From Rhizobium sp. Pop5 (GTDB lineage: Bacteria > Pseudomonadota > Alphaproteobacteria > Rhizobiales > Rhizobiaceae): a DNA stretch of 64,000 nucleotides. Shown in pieces: positions 50,217-59,124 of the stretch (position 1 is the first letter of the stretch; each line of letters starts with the position of its first letter). The stretch covers positions 2,170,001 to 2,234,000 of the forward strand of contig NZ_CP099399.1 in the NCBI RefSeq assembly GCF_024721175.1, given 5' to 3'. The position numbers were made by a program, and so were the translations under genes. The notes beneath the pieces are model-generated. The model did no database searches. It saw nothing but the letters and a program-made list of their open reading frames with translations, and was not told where the DNA came from.

Positions 50217-51236
50217 ATGACGGCTTTGATCGAGGCCCGGAGCGTCAGCAAGCGCTTCCGGCAGCACAGGCGATTTCCCGGTCTCATCGGCGCCTTCAAG
50301 ACGCTTGTCACAAGCGAATATACCGAGGTCGTGGCTGTTTCCGACATCGGCTTCGACATCGAGGCCGGCGAGGCGGTCGGCTATCTCGGGCCGAACGGCG
50401 CCGGCAAATCGACGATGATCAAGATGATGACCGGCATTCTGGTGCCGAGCGACGGCACCGTCTCCGTGCTTGGGCGCACGCCGCATCTCTCCCGCATGGC
50501 CAATGCCCGCGAGATCGGCGTCGTCTTCGGCCAGCGCAGCCAGCTGTGGTGGGATCTACCGCTGATCGACAGCTTCACCCTGCACCAGCGCATCTACGAT
50601 ATCCCGGCCGCCCGTTATGCCGATAATCTCCGCCACTTCAGCGAGCTGCTCGATCTCACGCCCTTTCTCGATCGCGCCGTGCGCCAGCTCAGCCTCGGCC
50701 AGCGCATGCGCGCCGAGATCGTCATGTCGCTGCTGCACGATCCGAAGATCCTGTTCCTCGATGAACCCACGATCGGCCTCGACGTCGTCGCCAAGGATGC
50801 CGTGCGCCGCTTCCTCGCCGAGATCAACCGCGAGCGCGGCGTCACCATCATCCTCACCACCCACGACCTGCAGGATATCGAGACCATCTGCCCCAGGCTG
50901 ATCATGGTCGATCACGCCAGGCTGATCTTCGACGGCGAATTGAAGAGCCTGCGCGCCGCCCTCGGCTCGGCCCGGCGGCTGACGCTGGAATTTGCCCACG
51001 ATCCCGGCCCGCTTCTGCTCAACACCGCCTCCCTCGTCAGCGACGAAGGCCTGCGCAAGAATTATCTGATCGAGCGCGAAGACGTATCGCTGGTGAAAAT
51101 CCTCTCCGAGGTCGGCGGCGATCGCGGCCTGAAGGACGTGGCGCTGCACGAGCCAGATATCGAGGAGGTCATCCGCACCTTCTACCAGCGCCGCAATGCC
51201 GAGCAGCGCCAGAGCGCCAAGGTCCGGGTGTCATGA
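50217..51236 (+). CDS. ABC-2 exporter, ATP-binding subunit
   Basis: 339 residues. Walker A GPNGAGKST, Q-loop region GVVFGQRSQLWW, signature LSLGQRMRAE (an LSxGQ form), Walker B ILFLDEPTIGLD and H-loop TTHD are all present. A C-terminal domain of about 90 residues follows. The type is that of the NatA-like/uncharacterised ABC-2 exporters with two separate permeases. It overlaps the first permease gene by 4 bp (ATGA). Substrate unknown. Confidence 0.95.
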   Translation: MTALIEARSVSKRFRQHRRFPGLIGAFKTLVTSEYTEVVAVSDIGFDIEAGEAVGYLGPNGAGKSTMIKMMTGILVPSDGTVSVLGRTPHLSRMANAREIGVVFGQRSQLWWDLPLIDSFTLHQRIYDIPAARYADNLRHFSELLDLTPFLDRAVRQLSLGQRMRAEIVMSLLHDPKILFLDEPTIGLDVVAKDAVRRFLAEINRERGVTIILTTHDLQDIETICPRLIMVDHARLIFDGELKSLRAALGSARRLTLEFAHDPGPLLLNTASLVSDEGLRKNYLIEREDVSLVKILSEVGGDRGLKDVALHEPDIEEVIRTFYQRRNAEQRQSAKVRVS

Positions 51237-52033
51237 GCGCTTACCTCGCCTTCGCGCGAAGCTCTTTCCATGCGCAGCTCGCCTATCGCAACGAGGTCTG
51301 GGCCAATATCTTCGGCAAGCTCGTACAGGTCTTCGCCCGCGTCGCCATCTGGCTCGCCGCCTTTGCCGGCATCGGCAGCAGCGTGGTCGACGGTGTCTCG
51401 CTGCAGCAGATGGTGACCTATGCGCTGCTCGGCGGCGCGGTGATGGGCGCCACCCGGCCGGAGCGGGTGATCAGCGAGATCGGCCGGTCACTGAAATCGG
51501 GCGATATATCGGTCTGGCTGCTGAAGCCCATCTCCTATCCGCTCTATCTCTTCGCCAATGAAAGCGGCTCTTTCTCCTATCGCCTGATGACCCAGGTGAT
51601 CCCGACCATCGCCATCACAGCGCTGTTCTACGGCATGCTGCCGCCGGCAAGCCTGTTCGATGGGGTGATGTTCGCAGCCTTCTGGGCGCTCTCCTTCATC
51701 CTGACCTTCCTTATGTCGGCACTCCTAGGCCTCATCGCCTTCTGGCTGATGACGAGCTTCTCGCTGGATTGGATCCTCGGCGCCCTGCTGCAGCTCTTCT
51801 CCGGCCTGCTGGTGCCCTTCTGGTTCTTCCCCGAGCCCTTGGCGACGATCGCCCGCCACCTGCCCTTCGCCTGGGTGGTCTATTATCCCAATGCCGTCTA
51901 TCTCGGCCGGCTTTCCCCAGCCGAGGTCTGGCTCCATTTCGGCCTCGGCCTGGCCTGGGCGGCCTTGTTCCTGGCCGGCGTCCTCTGGCTGTGGCGCTGC
52001 GCCTCCACCCGCATCACCGTGCAGGGAGGCTGA
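51233..52033 (+). CDS. ABC-2 exporter, permease subunit 1
   Basis: 266 residues starting MSAYLAFARSSFHAQLAYRN. Six membrane segments; the sequence fits the ABC2_membrane_6-type permeases (DUF990), with RSSFHAQLAYRNEVWANIFGKLVQVFARVAIWLA at the start and RHLPFAWVVYYPNAVYLG near the end. It forms the channel with the product of the next gene. The start overlaps the ATPase stop codon. Confidence 0.92.
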   Translation: MSAYLAFARSSFHAQLAYRNEVWANIFGKLVQVFARVAIWLAAFAGIGSSVVDGVSLQQMVTYALLGGAVMGATRPERVISEIGRSLKSGDISVWLLKPISYPLYLFANESGSFSYRLMTQVIPTIAITALFYGMLPPASLFDGVMFAAFWALSFILTFLMSALLGLIAFWLMTSFSLDWILGALLQLFSGLLVPFWFFPEPLATIARHLPFAWVVYYPNAVYLGRLSPAEVWLHFGLGLAWAALFLAGVLWLWRCASTRITVQGG

Positions 52034-52036
52034 CCC

Positions 52037-52840
52037 ATGATCCTGCATCACCTCCGCGTCCTTCCGCTCCTGGTGCGCATGTATGTAAGATCGCAGATGG
52101 AATATCGCGGCGCCTTCTGGCTCGATCGCCTCGCCCAGATCCTCTCCTATGGCAGCGTCTTCGCCACCATTAGCATCCTGCTTTCCCGCTTCCAGACGCT
52201 CGGCGGCTGGAGCTGGCCGGAACTTGCGCTGCTCTACAGCTTCCAGCTGCTCGCCTATTCGCTGGGCGCGGCGATGAGCTTCACGCAGCTGCGGGATCTC
52301 GAGGAGCAGGTGCGCCTCGGCAGTTACGATACGCTGCTGGTCAAACCCTTCAGCCCCTGGGCCTATCTGATCTTTTCCGGCCTCAACATCGGCTATGCCG
52401 GCCACGTCATCCTCGCCGTGCCGCTGATGGTCTGGGCCGTACTGTCAGTCGATTTCGCCTGGTCCGTCCCCTCGGCGCTCTTCCTCATCGCAGCCCTTCT
52501 CAGCGCCACGCTGCTGACCGCCGCCCTCATCACCATGATCGGCGCGACCGCGCTGATCTGGGTGCGCTCCAACCACCTGTTCTCGATCTTCTTCGGCTTC
52601 TGGGAGTTGATGCGCTATCCCCTGAACATCTTCCCCGGCGCCATCCAGCTCACCCTGCTGACCGTGGTGCCGCTGGCGCTTACCAGCTCCGTTCCCGTCG
52701 GCGCCCTCCTCGGCAAACCCGTGCCCCTCCTCGGAGACTGGGCAGGCGCTGCAGCGCTGGCGGCCGGCCCGATCTGGGTGCTGCTCGCCATGGCCTATTG
52801 GCGCTATGCCAACAGCAGGTATCAGGGCGCGGGTGGGTGA
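52037..52840 (+). CDS. ABC-2 exporter, permease subunit 2
   Basis: 267 residues starting MILHHLRVLPLLVRMYVRSQ; a GGGAGG precedes the ATG. Six membrane segments, second permease of the same family, with MYVRSQMEYRGAFWLDRLAQILSYGSVF at the start and LGDWAGAAALAAGPIWVLLAMAYWRYANSRYQGAGG at the end. This final stretch recurs twice downstream (53698 and 59125), which marks the 3' end as an insertion target (see findings). The protein itself is complete. Confidence 0.92.
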   Translation: MILHHLRVLPLLVRMYVRSQMEYRGAFWLDRLAQILSYGSVFATISILLSRFQTLGGWSWPELALLYSFQLLAYSLGAAMSFTQLRDLEEQVRLGSYDTLLVKPFSPWAYLIFSGLNIGYAGHVILAVPLMVWAVLSVDFAWSVPSALFLIAALLSATLLTAALITMIGATALIWVRSNHLFSIFFGFWELMRYPLNIFPGAIQLTLLTVVPLALTSSVPVGALLGKPVPLLGDWAGAAALAAGPIWVLLAMAYWRYANSRYQGAGG

Positions 52841-52842
52841 CG
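52682..52842 (+). repeat. Direct repeat copy A: functional 3' end of the ABC permease gene
   Basis: This 161-bp stretch is the end of the permease gene. Copies B (53698-53857) and C (59125-59172, short) recur downstream in the same direction. It ends just beyond the stop codon, where the following sequence differs from B and C. Copy A is the one attached to the intact gene. Confidence 0.85.
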
Positions 52843-52860
52843 AATGAAGGGAACGGTGGC

Positions 52861-53673
52861 ATGAAATTGCTGGATTTGCTGAAATCGATGATCGGCGTTC
52901 GCAAGCGGCAGGACGAGCCGGATGACGCGCCCAAAGACGGCGCGCCGAGCGAGGCTGCGATGCAATCGGCGGCCCTTCTCACGCTGCAGCAGATGCTCCG
53001 CCCCGCCGTCTTCGGCGAAATCGCCGGCGAAAGGCCCGAGAAGGACAACCGGGCGAGGAGCTGGTGGGGCGGAAACTTCCTTGGCGCGGAAGGCGAGACC
53101 GTGCCCGTCTGCGAAGCCTCCGGCCGGCCGATGCATCCGCTCCTTCAGATCCGGCTGGATGAACTTGCCCAGGCCCTGCCTGCCTTCTCGGGCATTGCCC
53201 TCATCACTATCTGGATGGACCTCGAAGACATCCCGCTTGGCGATGCCGAGAACGGCAGGGGCTTTGCCATCCGCACCTATCCCGAGATCGCCGGCCTCGT
53301 GCCGATCGGCCCCGGCTACCGGGAAGTCGACGCACTTCCGACCTTCCCCGTCTTGTGGCGCGCAAGCGCCCCAGAGCAGCCGAGCTGGGACGATATCGCC
53401 TTCGAACTTCCAGACAGCGTCGCACGATCCAACAATGCGGAATGGTTCTTCCAAAGCCGCTACGCCACAGAAGCCAACAAGCATCGCCTGACCTGCCCCG
53501 TGAAGCTCGGGGGCTGGCCGAGTTGGATTCAAGGCGAAAACTGGCCGACCGACGGCGAGTTCTGCCTTCAGATCGACAGCACCGACAAAGGTCGCTTCTA
53601 CGTCGGGGATGCGGGATCGGTGTATCTGTTTCAAACGCCCGGCGGCTGGGCCATCAGGTCGGACTTCTATTGA
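52861..53673 (+). CDS. DUF1963 (YwqG-like) protein, second family member
   Basis: 270 residues starting MKLLDLLKSMIGVRKRQDEP. The C-terminal part KLGGWPSWIQGENWPTDGEFCLQIDSTDKGRFYVGDAGSVYLFQTPGG is the DUF1963 signature, also seen in the split gene at 26547; the N-terminal 60 residues are charged and probably flexible. The gene is bracketed by repeat copies A and B of the upstream permease 3' end, so it probably arrived with them. Function unknown. Confidence 0.8.
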   Translation: MKLLDLLKSMIGVRKRQDEPDDAPKDGAPSEAAMQSAALLTLQQMLRPAVFGEIAGERPEKDNRARSWWGGNFLGAEGETVPVCEASGRPMHPLLQIRLDELAQALPAFSGIALITIWMDLEDIPLGDAENGRGFAIRTYPEIAGLVPIGPGYREVDALPTFPVLWRASAPEQPSWDDIAFELPDSVARSNNAEWFFQSRYATEANKHRLTCPVKLGGWPSWIQGENWPTDGEFCLQIDSTDKGRFYVGDAGSVYLFQTPGGWAIRSDFY

Positions 53674-53697
53674 CGGATGCTCGTAACGAAGACGCCA

Positions 53698-53857
53698 CCA
53701 GCTCCGTCCCCATCGGCGCCCTCCTCGGCAAACCCGTGCCCCTCCTCGGAGACTGGGCAGGCGCCGCAGCGCTGGCGGCCGGCCCGATCTGGGTGCTGAT
53801 CGCCATGGCCTATTGGCGCTATGCCAACAGCAGGTATCAGGGCGCTGGCGGGTGACG
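53698..53857 (+). pseudogene. Direct repeat copy B: partial duplicate of the ABC permease 3' end
   Basis: The frame TSSVPIGALLGKPVPLLGDW and onward to YANSRYQGAGG matches copy A almost residue for residue. Differences are synonymous or Val/Ile and Leu/Ile changes, so the copy appears to have diverged while still part of a working gene. It has no start or N-terminal part and is not a gene now. The rest of 53674-54022 shows nothing more than short chance frames. Confidence 0.85.
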
Positions 53858-54022
53858 AGTGGGGTTCCGGGGCGCTACACTCGACTCCGAGCCGTTACCA
53901 CTACGGCCGTCACCATGACCGTGAAAAAGATGCTCGGGATGGAACATTTTCTTCGGGCTGAGTTTTGATCAGCCCCTGCGGATGATAGATTGGCGTAATC
54001 CTGTTGATGTGAAACCAAAAAA

Positions 54023-54688
54023 ATGCGCCTGCTTATCGTAGAAGACAATGCCGAGCTCGCCGCCTGGCTGGCCAAGGCCCTCAAGCAGGCACAGTATACT
54101 GTTGATATCGCTGCCGACGGCCTCGATGCAGAGCATATGCTCAGTCTTGCCGCCTATGCGGCCGTCATCCTTGATCTCTCCCTGCCCAAACTGGACGGAA
54201 TGACGGTTCTGAAGCAGCTGCGGCGCAGCGGCAACAAAGTGCCGGTCATGATCCTGACCGCCAACGCCAGCCTCGAGGGCCGCGTGGCTGGCCTTGATGG
54301 CGGCGCGGACGACTATCTCGCCAAGCCGTTTGAGATCGCCGAACTTGAGGCAAGGATCCGCGCCTTGATCCGGCGCGGGCACGACGTCGCAGCGCCACAG
54401 ATTGCCGTCGGCGATCTGGTCCTTGATGGCGGTACAAGGCAATTTTTCCTTCGCGGCGAGCTGTTGCAACTCACGCCGCGCGAGCATGCAGTGCTCGAGC
54501 ACCTCATCTTCAAGGCAGGTTCGACGGTGACGAAGACGTCGCTTTCGGAAGGTGTTTTTGGTTTTGATGACGTTGCCGACGCAAGCGCGATCGAAATCTA
54601 TATTCACCGGCTCCGCCGCAAGCTTGAGGGCAGTTCGGTCCAGATAGCAACGCTGCGCGGCCTTGGCTATCTGCTCCGCAATGTTTGA
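54023..54688 (+). CDS. OmpR-family response regulator, TctD-like
   Basis: 221 residues starting MRLLIVEDNAELAAWLAKAL. Receiver residues: acidic pair EDN, D51 in VILDLSLPKLDG, T79, K101. The C-terminal winged helix has LLQLTPREHAVLEHLIFKAGSTVTKTSL and AIEIYIHRLRRKLEG. The gene overlaps the kinase gene by 8 bp. It belongs to the same block as an ABC importer and probably controls it. Confidence 0.93.
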   Translation: MRLLIVEDNAELAAWLAKALKQAQYTVDIAADGLDAEHMLSLAAYAAVILDLSLPKLDGMTVLKQLRRSGNKVPVMILTANASLEGRVAGLDGGADDYLAKPFEIAELEARIRALIRRGHDVAAPQIAVGDLVLDGGTRQFFLRGELLQLTPREHAVLEHLIFKAGSTVTKTSLSEGVFGFDDVADASAIEIYIHRLRRKLEGSSVQIATLRGLGYLLRNV

Positions 54689-56102
54689 GATTGGCAAGAA
54701 ACCGCTCGCGGGACGGCTGCTTGGTTCCATCCGGCGGATTCGTCACAGCCTGCGGGCACAACTGGTCGCCTCAGTCGTCCTGACGCTGGCCGTTGCCATT
54801 TGCGTCAACCTCTATCTCAGTTTTCGCTCGGCGACTGCCGCCGCCCAACTCGTTTCCGACCACACCTTGCTGGCATCGGCGCGCGTCATTGCCGAAGCTG
54901 TTCGCGTCGATGAGAGCGGCACCGTCGAAGTTGATATACCGCCGGCCGCACTCGAGATGTTCGACACCGGCTTTGGTGATGAGGTGTTTTATCGTGTGAT
55001 CACGCCGTGGGGGAACCTGATCTCCGGTTATGCCGATCTTTCATCGCCTCGGGTGCCGCTGAAGGGCGAAGACCTTACCTTTCGCGATCAAGGCGTTCGT
55101 GCCATTGCGCTGGAGCATCCGGTGGTTGGCCTTGGCGGCGACGGAACCATCTCCGTCACCGTGGCCGTCACCCATGGCAGCCAATACGCGATCCGGCGCC
55201 AGCTGTGGCTTTCGGATTTCAACAAACAGCTTGTGCTTCTTCTTCTGGCCGGGGTCGTTACCATCGTTGGCTTGCAGCGCGGCCTGTCGCCCGTGCTTCG
55301 CCTGCGAGACGCCGTGCGCCAGCGCAGCCGAGACCGGCTCGATCCTTTTCCGCCGGCCATGGTGCAGACCGAACTGCAGCCGCTCGTCCACGCGCTCAAC
55401 GACCATATGGTGCGCGTGCAGAACCAGATGGCGGCGCAGCGACGTTTCGTCGCCAACGCCGCCCATCAATTGCGAACGCCGCTGACACTGATCTCGACGC
55501 AGGCGGCCGTCGCTGCGAGAGAGGCCGACAGTCTGCGACGCGATGAGGCGCTGCAAGCCCTGCAAAAGAGCACGCGACAAGTAACCCGGCTTGCCGGGCA
55601 GCTACTGACGCTTTCGAGAGCAGAGCCCGGCAGCCGTCGCCCTCGTGCCGATACGGTCGACCTGGCAGCGGTCGCCCGCTCCGTTCTTGAAAATGCCGCC
55701 GAAGAGGCTCTGAGGCGCAATATCGACCTCGGTCTCGACAACGACGACCCGGTTCGCGTGACGGGTGATGCCACCATGCTCGGCGAGATGGTGGTCAACC
55801 TCGTCGACAATGCCCTTCGATATACGCCGCCCGGCGGCTCGGTCACCGTTACCGTCCGTTCATCGCGCAAGACCGCGGTCCTGATCGTCGAAGATACAGG
55901 CCCTGGCATTCCCGAAGCCGAGCGTAAACACGTATTCGAGCGCTTTTACCGTGTGATGGGCATACAGGCGGAAGGTAGCGGTCTCGGGTTGGCGATCGTG
56001 CGCGAAGTGGTCGATGGTGCCGGTGGCTCGGTTGAACTGAGCGATCGCCCGGATGGCGGTTTGCTCGTTGCAGTGACATTGCCGCTCGGCGGAACGGCAT
56101 AA
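54681..56102 (+). CDS. Sensor histidine kinase, TctE-like
   Basis: 473 residues from ATG 54681. The periplasmic sensor domain between membrane segments at about 27-47 and 184-200 has the 2CSK_N-type pattern (HTLLASARVIAEAVRVDESGTVEVDIPPAALEMF... YRVITPWGNLISGYADL) of TctE kinases that sense organic acids such as tricarboxylates. H262 in FVANAAHQLRTPLTL is the phosphorylated residue; NLVDNALRYTPPGG, DTGPGIPEAERKHVFERFYRV and GSGLGLAIV complete the ATPase. The signal may be a carboxylate, which would fit control of the nearby importer. Confidence 0.93.
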   Translation: MFEIGKKPLAGRLLGSIRRIRHSLRAQLVASVVLTLAVAICVNLYLSFRSATAAAQLVSDHTLLASARVIAEAVRVDESGTVEVDIPPAALEMFDTGFGDEVFYRVITPWGNLISGYADLSSPRVPLKGEDLTFRDQGVRAIALEHPVVGLGGDGTISVTVAVTHGSQYAIRRQLWLSDFNKQLVLLLLAGVVTIVGLQRGLSPVLRLRDAVRQRSRDRLDPFPPAMVQTELQPLVHALNDHMVRVQNQMAAQRRFVANAAHQLRTPLTLISTQAAVAAREADSLRRDEALQALQKSTRQVTRLAGQLLTLSRAEPGSRRPRADTVDLAAVARSVLENAAEEALRRNIDLGLDNDDPVRVTGDATMLGEMVVNLVDNALRYTPPGGSVTVTVRSSRKTAVLIVEDTGPGIPEAERKHVFERFYRVMGIQAEGSGLGLAIVREVVDGAGGSVELSDRPDGGLLVAVTLPLGGTA

Positions 56103-56104
56103 AA

Positions 56105-56130
56105 AAGGCCGGGCACAAACACCCGGCCTT
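56105..56130. terminator. Bidirectional terminator
   Basis: AAGGCCGGG and CCCGGCCTT form a 9-bp stem around an 8-nt loop, preceded by six A (T on the minus strand). It separates the convergent kinase and ABC permease genes. Confidence 0.85.
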
Positions 56131-56157
56131 CATGCGTTCAAGCAATGTTTGGGAGGA

Positions 56158-57036
56158 TCACTGAACGTCGAGGTGCTGCTGCGGCCGCCATTTGGCAAGC
56201 CGGTTCTCGATCAAGGTCATGATCGTCTCTGCGATCAGCGTGAAGATCATCACCAGGATGATTGCGGCAAACATGCCGGCCGCATCGAAGGTGCCCTTGG
56301 CGATAGAAATCAGCTGGCCGATGCCAAATCTTGCTCCGACGAATTCCCCGACGATGGCACCGATGATGGCAAAGCCGAAGGAGACATGCAGACTGGCAAA
56401 GATCCAGCTCATTGCCGATGGAACGATAACGGTCCGCGTGACCTGCCAGTCCGAGGCGCCGAGAATGCGGGCATTGGCGATCATGTTGCGATCGGCCTCG
56501 CGCACACCCTGGAAGGCGTTTGCGAAAACGACGAAAAACACCATGATGAACGCCAGCGCAACCTTCGACGGCAGGCCAAGGCCCATGATCATGATGAAGA
56601 TCGGCGCCAGCACCACGCGCGGGATCGAGTTGATCGCCTTGATGTAGACGGAAAAGATATCCGAGAGGAACTTGTTGCGGCCAAGAGTGATGCCCACGAC
56701 AACGCCTGCAATCGATCCGGTGAAAAACCCGATCAACGCCTCTTCCATGGTCACCCACAGATTGTACCAGAGCGAGCCTTCGGACGTGCCGTTGATGGCC
56801 CAGTCGTAAAGCCTTTCGACCACCGCGCTCGGGCTTGCATAGAAGAACGGGTCGATCCAAAGCATGTCGGAAGACAATTCCCAGAGGCCAAGGCTTCCGA
56901 TCAGTATCGCAATCTGCCAGAACAGCACCGTCTGCTTGCGGTGCTTGATCGACTTCAATGCGGCGGCCTCAATTTCGGCATCGGATGTGCCGGCACGAAA
57001 GACGACGGATCCCGTCTCCATGGTGACATTTGCCAT
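56158..57036 (-). CDS. NitT/TauT-type ABC importer, permease
   Basis: 292 residues from ATG 57036, with GGAGG upstream. Six membrane segments; the EAA-like loop GASDWQVTRTVIVPSAMSWIFASLHVSFGFAIIGAIVGEFVG is clear. It belongs to the family that imports nitrate, taurine, sulfonates, riboflavin precursors or similar compounds. It is the last gene of the operon binding protein - ATPase - permease on the minus strand. Confidence 0.93.
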   Translation of the reverse strand: MANVTMETGSVVFRAGTSDAEIEAAALKSIKHRKQTVLFWQIAILIGSLGLWELSSDMLWIDPFFYASPSAVVERLYDWAINGTSEGSLWYNLWVTMEEALIGFFTGSIAGVVVGITLGRNKFLSDIFSVYIKAINSIPRVVLAPIFIMIMGLGLPSKVALAFIMVFFVVFANAFQGVREADRNMIANARILGASDWQVTRTVIVPSAMSWIFASLHVSFGFAIIGAIVGEFVGARFGIGQLISIAKGTFDAAGMFAAIILVMIFTLIAETIMTLIENRLAKWRPQQHLDVQ

Positions 57037-57050
57037 ATCCAGAACCTCCC

Positions 57051-57869
57051 TCATGCCGCTTCACTGGCGCGGCGATAACTGGTTTCGACCTCATGCCGCA
57101 GGTCGTCCCAGATCGTTTTGCAATAGTCTATGAACTGCTGCTCGTAGCGAATTTCCGATACGACGCGCGGCCGCGGCAAGTCGATGGTGTAGACCGATTT
57201 CACGGTCGCCGGTCCGGCCGTCAGGACATAGACCTTGTCGGCAAGAGCGACGGCTTCTTCGAGGTCGTGCGTGACAAAAACCACCGATGCCTTGCGTTCG
57301 GCCCAAAGCCGCAGCAGCTCCTCGTGCATGACGGTGCGCGTCTGTACGTCGAGCGCCGAGAAGGGCTCGTCCATCAGCAGGATTTCCGGCTCGTTGATAA
57401 AGGTCTGCGCCAAGGAAACGCGCTTGCGCATGCCACCGGACAATTGATGGGGATAGTGCTGAGCGAATTTCGAAAGGCCGACCCGGGCAAGCCAGTCTCT
57501 GGCCGATTGTTCCGCTTCGCCGCGCGGTCTGCCGCGAAACAACGGGCCGGCCATGACGTTGTCGATGACGTTCTTCCACGGGAAGAGGGCGTCGGTTTGA
57601 AAGACGAAGCCGACGCGGGGATCAATCCCGGAAACCGCCCCCCCCATCAGACGGACTTCGCCGGCGCTCGGTCGTGCCAGGCCGGTGACGAGATTGAGCG
57701 TCGTCGACTTGCCACATCCGGTGGGACCGACGACGGCGACAAACTCGCCGCGCTCGACGGTCATGTTGAAGTCCCGAAGGGCCGTCAGCGACCTGCCGGT
57801 TGGTGATACGAAACGACGGCTCACATTGATCAGTTCGATCGCCGGATCCTGGTTCTTTTGCTTTGCCAT
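57051..57869 (-). CDS. NitT/TauT-type ABC importer, ATP-binding subunit
   Basis: 272 residues from ATG 57869 (MAKQKNQDPAIELINVSRRF). Walker A GPTGCGKST, Q-loop FVFQTDALFPW, signature LSGGMRKRVSLAQ, Walker B EILLMDEPFSALD and H-loop FVTHDLEEA are all present. It ends 14 bp before the permease start, so translation is closely coupled. Family TauB/SsuB/NrtD. Confidence 0.95.
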   Translation of the reverse strand: MAKQKNQDPAIELINVSRRFVSPTGRSLTALRDFNMTVERGEFVAVVGPTGCGKSTTLNLVTGLARPSAGEVRLMGGAVSGIDPRVGFVFQTDALFPWKNVIDNVMAGPLFRGRPRGEAEQSARDWLARVGLSKFAQHYPHQLSGGMRKRVSLAQTFINEPEILLMDEPFSALDVQTRTVMHEELLRLWAERKASVVFVTHDLEEAVALADKVYVLTAGPATVKSVYTIDLPRPRVVSEIRYEQQFIDYCKTIWDDLRHEVETSYRRASEAA

Positions 57870-57922
57870 GGGATATCCTCGCGCATGCCTGAAGGCGCGC
57901 ATACGGGCGCTGTTCGAAGGAA

Positions 57923-57945
57923 CGCTTCCGGCAAAGCCGGAAGCG
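57923..57945 (-). terminator. Hairpin between binding-protein and ATPase genes
   Basis: CGCTTCCGGC and GCCGGAAGCG form a 10-bp stem around an AAA loop with no T-run. In ABC operons such hairpins usually protect the binding-protein mRNA so that it is made in excess over the other subunits. Confidence 0.75.
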
Positions 57946-57957
57946 CAGTGCCGAGCT

Positions 57958-58974
57958 CTACTTGACGTTCTTCACGAATTCCGTGGAGTAGGTTTTCGAA
58001 AGATCGATTTGCTTGCCCTTGACGTTCTTGGAGAACTCCGAGAGCACGGCAAGAACGGTCTTCGGACCATCTTCCGGCATGACGCCGTCAGGCGTGAACA
58101 TGCCCTTGCCCGCGTCGAGCGCCTTGATGTAACCGTCCTTGTCGCCGACATAGAAGTCCTTCGGCATCTTTTCGGCAATCTCGGCGCCGGAATGGGTATT
58201 GATGAACTTCAGCGTTTTGACGAAGGCATTGGCAAGCTTCTGGGTTTCCTCCTTATGCGCATCGGCCCAGGCGGACTCCATGTAGAGAGACGCTGCCGGA
58301 TAGGTGCCGCCAAGCGCCTTTCGGGTCGATTCGACCGTTCGCATATCGACGAGAACAGATGCTTCACCGGTCTTCAGAAGCCGCGAGATCGTCGGCTCCG
58401 TGGTCATGCCCGCCTGGATAGCGTCCTGCTGCATGGCAGCGATGAAGGTCTGGCCCGCACCCACCGGTACCGAAGTGAAATCGCCGAGTTTCAGGCCGTT
58501 TTTGACCGCCAGATACTGCGTCAGGAAATTGGTCGAGGAACCAAGCCCGGTCACGCCGAGGTTCTTGCCCTTGAAATCAGCCGGCGACTTGATCTCCGGA
58601 TGTTTGCTGGAGACCAGCTCGACTTCGCCTGGCGCCTGGCTGAACTGGACGACGGATTCGACGAACTTGCCCTTTGCCTGAAGGTCGACGCAGTGGTCAT
58701 AAAAGCCGACGACAGCCTGGACGGCGCCGGCAAGCAGCTGGTTTTCTGCATCGACACCTGCGGGCTCGTTGAGAAGCTCGACGTCGAGGCCTTCATCCTT
58801 GAAATAGCCCAGTGCCTCGGCAAGCTTTGCCGGCAAATAGATCTGCTTTTCGTAGCCGCCGACCATGATGGTAATCTTGTCAGCGGCATTGGCTGCACCT
58901 GCGGTCGCCATCGCCGTGCCAGCGATGAAGACGGAAATGGCAGCGGTGTGACGAAGTGCGCGCGTAAAACGCAT
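57958..58974 (-). CDS. NitT/TauT-type ABC importer, substrate-binding protein
   Basis: 338 residues from ATG 58974, with CAGGAGG upstream. A signal peptide (ALRHTAAISVFIAGTAMATAGAANA) precedes the mature protein starting ADKITIMVGGYEKQIYLPAK. The two-lobed NMT1/SsuA-like fold is indicated by AEALGYFKDEGLDVELLNEPAG, ADFKGKNLGVTGLGSSTNFL and AFVKTLKFINTH. The ligand cannot be told. A TctDE-like sensor pair in the same block may report the same substrate. Confidence 0.93.
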   Translation of the reverse strand: MRFTRALRHTAAISVFIAGTAMATAGAANAADKITIMVGGYEKQIYLPAKLAEALGYFKDEGLDVELLNEPAGVDAENQLLAGAVQAVVGFYDHCVDLQAKGKFVESVVQFSQAPGEVELVSSKHPEIKSPADFKGKNLGVTGLGSSTNFLTQYLAVKNGLKLGDFTSVPVGAGQTFIAAMQQDAIQAGMTTEPTISRLLKTGEASVLVDMRTVESTRKALGGTYPAASLYMESAWADAHKEETQKLANAFVKTLKFINTHSGAEIAEKMPKDFYVGDKDGYIKALDAGKGMFTPDGVMPEDGPKTVLAVLSEFSKNVKGKQIDLSKTYSTEFVKNVK

Positions 58975-59124
58975 GAAATTGATCCTCCTGATAACGTTCA
59001 GCATCGCCAATAGTCCACGAGGCCCGTGTCTCCTCCACGATGCGAGGGCGATACTAGCAATGCCTAGCTTTCAGTGAGCTTTCAGCCCTCGCAAAAATCG
59101 CCTGCGGGCGATGGGGGGTATTTT

